From contig JAFFJZ010000013.1 in NCBI GenBank assembly GCA_018340375.1, positions 5,124,501-5,188,500 of the forward strand: a stretch of 64,000 nt of DNA. The letters are read 5' to 3'. This document shows, piece after piece, positions 56,641 through 64,000 of this stretch; within the stretch, counting starts at the first letter, position 1; every line of letters begins with the position of its first letter. Source of the stretch: Gonatopus flavifemur (lineage: Eukaryota > Arthropoda > Insecta > Hymenoptera > Dryinidae). A program made the position numbers and the translations under genes. The notes under the pieces were generated by a model. The model searched no databases. It had not been told where the DNA came from and saw nothing but the letters and a program-made list of their open reading frames with translations.

Positions 56641-57925
56641 TTGTTTCTTTTTTACAATGAAAAAGCCCCGATATCCCTCATTGGGCCAAGGCTGGTCCAG
56701 GGTTGGCGAAGTATCGGTTGCCGATCTTCGTCGATCCCGGTTCAATTCAGCCTTGACTGTGTTATTACACATGAAAATTCAAATTTCAACACCAATCTAA
56801 CCATTGGTTTTGAAATTGAAGATTGGTTGCCAATGCTGGCCCAATCTAGTATTCCTATAATGCAGAATTCTGAGTTTAAACCAGAATGAAGCATTATTCG
56901 AAAGAATGAAAGTTTTGCATCTCTGAAATGGTAAGTTTTGGTAAGTTGGAGGTAAGTAAATTGAATATGAATATTGAAATACTTTCTATGATAATTTAGA
57001 AAGAAAATCATCATTTTTGATAACATTTCACTGTTCATCCTAGATTTTTCACCAATAAATACTTTTTCAATAATTATCAATAATACATAACATATTAATA
57101 AATTGTAAAATCAATAGGTTGAGCTTTATAATGTTAGAAATATAGATTTAAACGAAAGAAATTAACGTAGTGAATAATGAACCAGAATAATTAAAATTCA
57201 TCAAGAATATCAAATTCTATGTATGAGAACTTTTATGTAAAACTCATGAAACAAACCTTTCATAAATAATAGATTTTTCATATAAACTCCATTTAAATTC
57301 TTCCAAAAGCAATTCAATTCATACTTAAATAAATGATTTGAAGTGTTTGAAACAATTGTTGATGTTTTTTTTCAGTGAATGATATAAGCAATAATCAATA
57401 AATATCAAATCTTTCAATTGATATTTGATTTTCAATTATAAATGAGAATTCTCTAAATTGTACATATAGAAAGAGATAATTATACAAATTAGAAAGAGAG
57501 CATAAATTAGGCATTATGCTCAAGAGAAAGGGTAGGTGGGTTGTCCTAATTAAAGGAAATGGAGAATTTCCTTCTCAAGGACATGCCTACCTCAAGGTAA
57601 TGCACGAATCCATGTTTGGACCACCCTCAAATGAAAGTACAACCAATCTATCATTTTGACATCCCCATAGATTTTTCTGCATGCACCCACCCTTCCACCA
57701 CCTTCTAATTTTTCTCCTTCCAAACTAAAAACCGAGTTTAGCTCTGGAAGAGATTCATTTCCAAAATTGCTTCCTCTTCGACGTTCCTTGAGAACAGTTT
57801 AAAACTTCAACATCTTTGCAAGATACTCTAAACTGACAGGTACTACATCTGCCAGTGGACCCTTGCAAAGCAACAACCGTAGAAAACAATTCTGAAACAA
57901 CCAGCCACTCTTTTTTAGGAAGAAT
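56641..57925. other. AT-rich noncoding DNA
   Basis: No gene. 57570-57900 is richer in C and could be a promoter/LTR region for the following small ORF. Confidence 0.4.
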
Positions 57926-58028
57926 TTATAAAGAAATTTGGTTGCGTAGCCTTGCGACACCTTAAAATTCGAACATATTCGAGAATTCCAAAGTGAGTTA
58001 TTGTGTTTTTTTTTCTCTGTCTCTTAGA
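57926..58028 (+). promoter_or_regulatory. TATA-like motif and short intron-like segment
   Basis: TTTATAAAG at about 57926, then about 65 bp later AAAGTGAGTT (donor-like, GT at 57995) and, after a T-rich run, CTCTTAG near 58027 (acceptor-like). A 34-bp intron would be too short; the next acceptor candidate is ACATCTCAG near 58050. The arrangement resembles the leader of an LTR element or a small gene. Confidence 0.25.
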
Positions 58029-58194
58029 TTACCTTTTTTTTGACATCTCAGTGAGTTTCCCAATTGACAATTTCCAAAATTCAGTACAAATTATAGAATT
58101 CTTGTGTGTAGTGCGAAAATTCAAATCGTATAGGTTCTGTTACTTAAAGTGACTAACCAGAGTTTCAATATATTCCTTCCTTTTCTTCCTTTCG

Positions 58195-58566
58195 GTGGAT
58201 TTTGAGGTCGCTAGACAAATTTTACATTTAGAGAACATTGTCCAAGCCGCCAAGAAAAGGTTGAAATTGCAGGCTCAGCATATAAATGCGGATACTCTTC
58301 CTCCTCCAGGAAAAAAGAGAAATACCTTTTTTGAAAACTTAAAAAAGGACCAAAATACCCTTCAAGAATCCTCTTGAAAATTAAAACACTCAAAGTTGTT
58401 TTCCGAATCCTTAAAAATCAGAAATAACCTAATTGACAATCCTCGATCCCCTACAGAGGAAGAAATCCCTTGCGTAACCTTGTATGAAGATGCCGAATGT
58501 TCAAATTGTAAAAGTAGATTCAAACCCTATCAAATTCAAATAGATTCATCTAACACATCCTACCCA
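58195..58566 (+). pseudogene. Small ORF with CxxC motif, one stop, function unknown
   Basis: The frame opens MDFEVARQILHLENIVQAAK, is interrupted by TGA at 58375-58377 and continues in the same frame through KLFSESLKIRNNLIDNP to PCVTLYEDAECSNCKSRFKP and a stop near 58570, about 124 codons. The helical start and Lys-rich middle look gag-like. Position 3' of a possible LTR suggests the beginning of another element copy. I do not recognise it. Confidence 0.4.
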
Positions 58567-58570
58567 TCCT

Positions 58571-59700
58571 GATTTCCTTTTCCTATCTGAATATGATGAT
58601 TAAGAGCGATGATTAATGAATTTCTATTCGTGTTGAAAGAATTCATCGTGGAACTGAATGTTCATTCTCCTTCCCAAAATCCCCTCTTCGATGACAGAAA
58701 ATGACAGAAATTAATCTATAGTGATTGAAAGCATTGAACTGTCATTTTATATTTATCAATATCGAAGCACATTTCTTAAGCCCCAGAGCTATATTTTATA
58801 ACCTTTCTTTTATTTTCTTCTTCTACCTTTATGAATTATTTCTTCGTCTATTCAGTTATGCAGAATAACTCTTTTCATGCACGTTAATGACAACTTTTAC
58901 ACCAAATTCCTACTGAGAAACCCTCAGAGGATATGCCTGTAAAGTTTTCTTTCTTTCCACGTCAACTAACTCTTCATTTTTGAACTAACTCATTCTAAAA
59001 ATCTTGAGAAATGAAATTCACAACCAAATTGCCACCCAACTTCTCTTTCTCTTCACAAATTCATTGTAATTCACAATTTTTACTTCTCAATAACTCAAAA
59101 TGTGAAGGATAAATCCATTCAAGAAAGTAAAATAACCTCAATAACTATTAGACATTATATTTGAATAAAGTTAAAAGAAAATTAAATCCTAAGGTCCCCA
59201 TTCTGAATGTATCCCATAAAGTTTTTGAATATATGTTTTGCACATTCCAGCACTAAAACGAAGTAATTTTTCATTTGACGATATCCTTTCCCCAGTCCTT
59301 GTCTAGATTAATATTTCTAGCTAAATTGGGGTTATACTAGGGAGTATCAGACTCGATGATCTCATATTTTTCCTAGAATACTTACCGAATGTTACAGAGA
59401 AAGAATGTTTCAATACCTTTGACGTAACAAGAATATCAAACTTTTCTTGTTGTTTCCCTCATAACCGCTGAATTTCATTATTTCATGTAAGTTCTGCTCG
59501 ACAAGAGTAGCTCAAATCGTTCCAAAATAAAACCTTCACTAGCTTGCAGATGTCAGGGTCGAGATTTCAACGTCGCATTTATCCGTCAGGCACAGTAAAA
59601 CGTGAGAAAGCGGCAGAAGTTGAGGAACAGAAGAGGAAGTTACCTAAAATCAATACTTTTTTTACGGTTATAAATATAAGTTGCGGAAGATAAGAGTGAA
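58571..59700. other. AT-rich noncoding DNA
   Basis: Nothing recognised. Confidence 0.5.
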
Positions 59701-59720
59701 CGTCAGATATTGACACATAA

Positions 59721-59960
59721 CCCACACATCAAGCAGTTCTCCAAGACGTCTGAAAGAGTCCTGAATTCATGTATCTTCAAGACATTTCTAAAAGACATCT
59801 TAAAGATGTCTTTTAGAAATGTATGAAAGATCTCTTGCTGCGCGAGTGCTATAAGACAACTGTCATTGAGATATATTCAAGAACACTCATAAACATTTCT
59901 TGAAGATACCTTCAAGAGCATTTTTAGAACAATCCCAATAGACCAATCAGATCGAAGAGA
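59721..59960. repeat. AAGA/TCTT motif cluster with 39-bp palindrome (left)
   Basis: Many overlapping variants of TCTTCAAGA and AAAGACATCTT. 59783-59821 is a perfect palindrome (CATTTCTAAAAGACATCTT, one base, then its complement). Similar motifs recur at 61620-61960. Confidence 0.6.
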
Positions 59961-61610
59961 ATTAGAGAGGACATGGCAGTAATTCACGTATAGTTATTCA
60001 CAGTGTCCCGCGCATTCGTTCCACGTGTGCAGTGAGGAACGACGACGCCGATGATATTGTGCAATATTAATTATATATACATAAACATTCAAGATCCAAT
60101 ACTGGATAATAAAAGTATTGCCGCAGAAAAGGTACGTGTAACCAATTACATTACAATAATTCATTCCGTTTTGTAGCGAATTATCCCATTTGCAAAAACT
60201 AACCTATCATTATGCAGGATCATATATTAGGGGAATATCAATTTATTATTTTATTCATTGTACTTTATTCTCTATGTACGTACGTGGAATAAATTCCCAT
60301 AAACTTTCACATTTTTGTACAAGATAGAATGTATCGAAATTCAGATTTAAGTGAATGAAATTGAATGTTAAAATATTTTCAATTCAGGTTATATACATAC
60401 ATTAAAAATGCTTGAAGTATTTTTGCATTCGAATTCACAATATTTTCGTATAGTACATGACTGAAAAGTTCCGTTCAGTGTTTATGAAATTTGTGCTCAT
60501 TTGTAAACTTCTACGCTTGCTTGTGGAGAAGCAGCGATTTGGATCTGCACACGAAAAATGGAAAAAAAACGGTTGAATGTAATTAGATGTAAGTCATCAA
60601 GAAATGAAGATTGAAGGAAATCTCAGAACGCGTTTTGAAGAGGGAAGTTCCTCCTTTAAAATGGTTTTTAGATTTTTGTTCTACGATGTTTTTTGGTTGA
60701 GATATGACACCTCAAAGATTTAGCTTTTTTCGACAGGTGATTCCAAACTTATGGCCGGGGGTGTATCTGATCTATTTTTTGATCCATTTTTCTTTTATTA
60801 TGATGCATCAAAATTTTGGAACATAACCTTGATTTAAAAAAACTCATTTCAGATACAATTGACAGTGTGAAGAAGTATCGTGAACACGGTACGATTTCAC
60901 AAGGCATGTACAAAATTGGTTACATCATGCCGGGGACAAAATGAGGTATCGTCTCAATAAGAAAAATAATGGATGATTTGATCCACATCAATAAACAAAA
61001 TATTCATTATTAAGTCTGTCGCTCGCTGAAGTATTATGCAGAACTATGATTTATTTTATATTCATATATATATGGCAATCGAGACAGGGAGAAAATGTCA
61101 AGTGCAAACTGGAAAGACATGTTCGAAGTTCCTACAAAATGTGATTCTCTCTATTTATATTTTTCAAATAGTTACTCATATGTGATTCATCAGTATTTTT
61201 GTTCTTTCATTTTATTCCGATGGTGTAATGACGACATTCATAAAGCTTTTTCATGAGTTTTGATAATGTGTGAGGCGTGATGAATTTTGAATAGCGATTT
61301 GTGTTTTCATGTAAGGTTTCGTTATTCATGAGAAAAAATTTTGAGAAGTTTATTTCACTGTTGAGATTTGGAATAATACTATTCCTTGTATCATAACGAT
61401 TCACAATTTATTATACATTTTCTGTTTCAAAACCAGTACAAAAATTTGAAAACTGTATTTTACTTATATCGTACAAATTATATGTACATTTCATTTATAT
61501 AGTACAGATTATATGTATGCGAACACCTCATATGTTTTGGTAAGCCTTTATTCAAATTGATAAATCGAAATAATGAATGAATTCGTATGGTTATGGATAT
61601 TTTAATATTT
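59961..61610. other. Noncoding DNA between two motif clusters
   Basis: A GAAAAGGTACGTG donor-like site near 60126 follows a moderately GC-rich stretch (60000-60060). Otherwise nothing recognised. Confidence 0.4.
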
Positions 61611-61971
61611 CAATCAAGACATTTTAATAATACTCTCAAGAAATCTTCAAGAGATATCTGAGAGTTCTTCAGGAAGTCTTCAGGAGGGATTTAGGAATTC
61701 TTCAAGAAGGATTTAAGATCTCTGCAAGAACGATTTGGGATCTCTTCAAGAGCTCTTAAAGACATCTTCAAGGAATCATTGAGAATTCTTGAACATTTCT
61801 TGAAGATGTCTTTTAGATTTCTTGAAGACAACTAAAAGATATCTATTGGTGTTGCATGAGACACTTTTTCGCTCACGACAAGAGATCTTTTGGAAAGGCC
61901 TTGCAAGAGCTCTTGCAGTTTTCAAAGACATCTTTTAGATATCTAAAAGAGCTCTTTTTGTCTGCGTGGGA
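61611..61971. repeat. AAGA/TCTT motif cluster (right)
   Basis: Repeated variants of TCTTCAAGA(A/G), GATGTCTTTTAGA and AAGAGCTCTT, ending in GCGTGGG at 61965-61971, roughly inverted to CCCACACATC at 59721-59730. The two clusters may be the arms of one element with subterminal repeats. Confidence 0.4.
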
Positions 61972-61989
61972 AGTTTTTCCATTCTGTAG

Positions 61990-63330
61990 TTGAAACTATG
62001 GTTTGATTTCATATTTGCTGTTTGCAGTATTTGGTGTGAAACTCGTTTTCATTCCCCAATTGCTCAACTGTTAAACGTTGAAAGTGTGAATTCGGAAGAA
62101 AAACTCGTTCCTATCGGGAAAGATCACGTTTCTATTTCCAAAATAGTTGATGGTGAGAATAGTACAACAATTATTGAGAATGAAGTTTCGTCCGAAGAAT
62201 CAGATGAGTCGGAAGATCCACAAGTACTTTTCCTTGATGATTCCGAACCCAACTCAAGAATTATCAGTTCCCAAAATCCAAATACCGTGGACAACTTCTT
62301 CGATGCTCAACCACTTATGAAAAGAGACAAGGGTTACTATGGAAATCGTCAATTAACGACAGGATAAAAACGTTTCCTGGTTGAAATTGATCCAAACCAA
62401 CCTAACGGTCCATTTCCACGCGACAGCAAAGGTCGGAGTTTTTCGAATTTTTATTACAAGAAAACACTCAAATCTGGTCTCGTGACAGAGCGTTCTTGTT
62501 TATGTTATTCGACTATTTTGAATCAATGCTATTGCTTGCCTTGTTGGCTTTTCTCTGAATCAAAAGACTTGTTAGAAACTGGCTTCAATGATTGGATACA
62601 TTTACAGCAAACATTGTCTCGACACGAAAGCAAAAGTGAGCACAATCAATCGTGTTCAATATTTGATAACTGGCGCCTCAATCGAACTTTAGATGCCGAA
62701 CTTGAAAAGGCAATCAGAGAAGAAGAGGATGCTTCCGATTGCAAGCAGGGGCTAGCCCCTAGGGCTAGAATACTAGATTCCCATTGGCTGAATCATGGTC
62801 CCTGGGGCCAAGAGCTCTCGCAATCGGGAGCATCCAGAATCATTTTGGCGAAGAAGTCTAACTCGTATAATAGATGTAAGTTTGACATTGGCCAGTTGCT
62901 CCTTGCCATTTCCTGGTCACGACGAGTCCTTCCATTCTCGGAATCCGGGAGTATTTTTGTCCATAATTCATCTACTGAGTCGTTACGATCCAATTTTGAA
63001 AAGTTTATTGGAAGGAATAACGAATAATTCAATAACGTACTCAAGTCCGAAAATTCAGAATTAAGTTATTGATATGCTTGGGAATAGTGTAAAAGAGAAA
63101 ATCATATCTGACGTTCGACAATCTCCATTATTCGCCATTATATTGGACTCTACTCAGGACATCACAAAAATCGATCAATTAAGTACAGTTTTGAGATATG
63201 TTACCATAGAAAAAGAACACGATAAATCGAAAGAGATAATTATTCATGAATCATTTTTGGGCTTCATTCCAATAACTGTTCAAACTGGCGTGAATCTCAG
63301 TCGAATAATGACGAATGATGAATGTGACCA
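61990..63330 (+). pseudogene. hAT-type (ZMYM1/TTF-finger) transposase relic
   Basis: N-terminal Ser/Glu/Asp-rich region (61990-62364), TAA at 62365-62367, then in the same frame DPNQPNGPFPRDSKGRSFSN and CLCYSTILNQCYCLPCWLFS (TTF-type zinc finger) followed by LSRHESKSEH. A 109-bp insertion at 62727-62835 shifts the frame by one. Coding resumes with LTRIIDVSLTLASCSLPFPG and FLSIIHLLSRYDPILKSLLE, stop at 63062-63064, then FAIILDSTQDITKIDQLSTV, the first catalytic-Asp region of hAT/DUF4371 proteins, fading near 63330. The dimerisation end is absent. Related host genes (ZMYM1-like) exist, but the lesions here argue for a transposon relic. Confidence 0.7.
62727..62835. mobile_element. 109-bp inverted-repeat insertion (mini-MITE)
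   Basis: Left end GGATGCTTCCGATTGCAAG and right end (reverse complement) GGATGCTCCCGATTGCGAG match 17 of 19. The interior is also self-complementary in part (GGGGCTAGCCCCTAGGGCTAG; GATTCCCATTGGCTGAATC). GC content is higher than the host pseudogene. The length of 3n+1 explains the frame change across it. Target duplication unresolved. Confidence 0.65.
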
Positions 63331-64000
63331 CAATCATTCCGAAGGGGCTATGACGACTATTGAATGGGATTCAATCAGAACATTGTCCAAGCGAAATACT
63401 GATTGGATACACTCATTTCTGATCAGCACTATAACATATCGGAAAATACGAATGGATGAGAACGAATAAGTGAATGTACGGGAATGATTACGCGGAATTG
63501 ACAGGTTAATGACACATGGTATTTGGAAGGATCCAATCAGTGTATCGCTCATTTCGAAGATTACCAATATGAGCTGGTATGAATGCTTTGTTCTTGATGA
63601 GATATGATCGGGCGGGTGACAGTTTGTCGAACTAAATTCAATGGGCATTTTACTTCACTATACCGTCAACAGAGATATCAGAATCTGAACGTTATGAACA
63701 AAAGGTCGCAATCGTATTCGTTACGTGAAAAGCTTATTGGAGGCAATGGGATTAGCCTAGTGACATACCGAATCCTAATTGCGATCGTCGGAGCATTTAG
63801 AGGATCAGGTACTGTATCCTGTACAAGATTTGAGGGTCTGGATGCAATAACCGGGCGAGCGCTCGAACTCGTTGAGCAGAACGAGAAAAAAAAAATTCGT
63901 CAAAATGGAAAATAAAAAATATAGCCTGTTAGAACTCATTAAGACACACGTTTTCCCCATAGAAAAATCTTTTCTATCATCGATAGTTTGTGAGATAAAA
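63331..64000. other. Degraded tail, partly unassigned
   Basis: After 63330 the hAT-like frame is lost. Several weak frames (up to 104 codons on either strand) show no domain. An A-run (63888-63896) ends a GC-richer stretch (63600-63890), after which AT-rich sequence returns; this might be the 3' end of an inserted retroelement. Confidence 0.3.

Noticed and set aside
61207..61404. 65-codon minus-strand frame
   Set aside because: AT-rich chance frame without a domain or splice context.
63604..63915. 103-codon plus-strand frame near the right edge
   Set aside because: No domain and mixed composition. It may be part of an unidentified insert, but coding is not supported.

Overview
This window reads as a transposon-dense, AT-rich stretch of an insect nuclear genome. 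Evidence: GT-AG splice signals, five Tc1/mariner-type elements, R1-clade and RTE-like LINEs, Ty3/Gypsy remnants, hAT relics, several MITEs and a glycoprotein of the type found in arthropod negative-strand RNA viruses. I could not determine the insect order. I found no certain intact host gene. The best host-gene signal is one 27-codon internal exon near the left edge (349-429). Nearly every long reading frame belongs to a mobile element, and most are broken.

Layout. 1-2.4 kb: candidate exon and a 223-bp MITE. 2.4-9.1 kb: a foldback-like structure, about 32 tandem copies of a 178-179 bp satellite closed on both sides by inverted arms. 9.1-10.8 kb: minus-strand pseudogene resembling Transib/RAG1-core proteins. 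11.8-15 kb: a GC-richer 1.2-1.3 kb segment duplicated in direct orientation; copy 1 carries a hAT-type MITE and copy 2 keeps the empty site. 15.7-17.2 kb: 5'-truncated R1-clade LINE with target-site duplication. 17.2-22.65 kb: minus-strand Ty3/Gypsy ruin split by a mariner. 22.65-31.5 kb: noncoding DNA with an old duplication, degenerate repeats, a hairpin, a 370-bp MITE and a TATA/splice-donor motif. 31.6-35.1 kb: a TIR element carrying a tRNA-like head, then a decayed zinc-finger/Tnp2-like transposase gene with a MITE in it. 35.5-38.8 kb: LINE ORF1/endonuclease split by a mariner whose 354-codon transposase is open. 40.5-41.8 kb: second copy of the first mariner family. 42.8-46.8 kb: near full-length RTE-like LINE (minus) and the 3' end of another LINE (plus). 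47-51.8 kb: Gypsy fragment, a long-TIR DD41D element and a short mariner.

51.8-56.7 kb is the most unusual part. Two long ORFs overlap by ATGA and carry three copies of a Cys/His module I do not recognise; a zinc-ribbon-like tail follows in frame behind a stop codon. Next come a splice-acceptor-like site, a broken chuvirus-like envelope glycoprotein gene, a polypurine tract and a probable 3' LTR. No polymerase or integrase lies in this unit, so it is either a rearranged envelope-bearing LTR element or an unusual non-autonomous one. 58-58.6 kb holds a small CxxC ORF behind a TATA/intron-like leader. 59.7-62 kb holds AAGA/TCTT motif clusters and a 39-bp palindrome. 62-63.5 kb is a hAT/ZMYM1-like transposase relic broken by a 109-bp inverted-repeat insertion.

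The genes do not form a pathway. The window records nested insertion (mariner into Gypsy, mariner into LINE, MITEs into older repeats), which gives a relative order of events.
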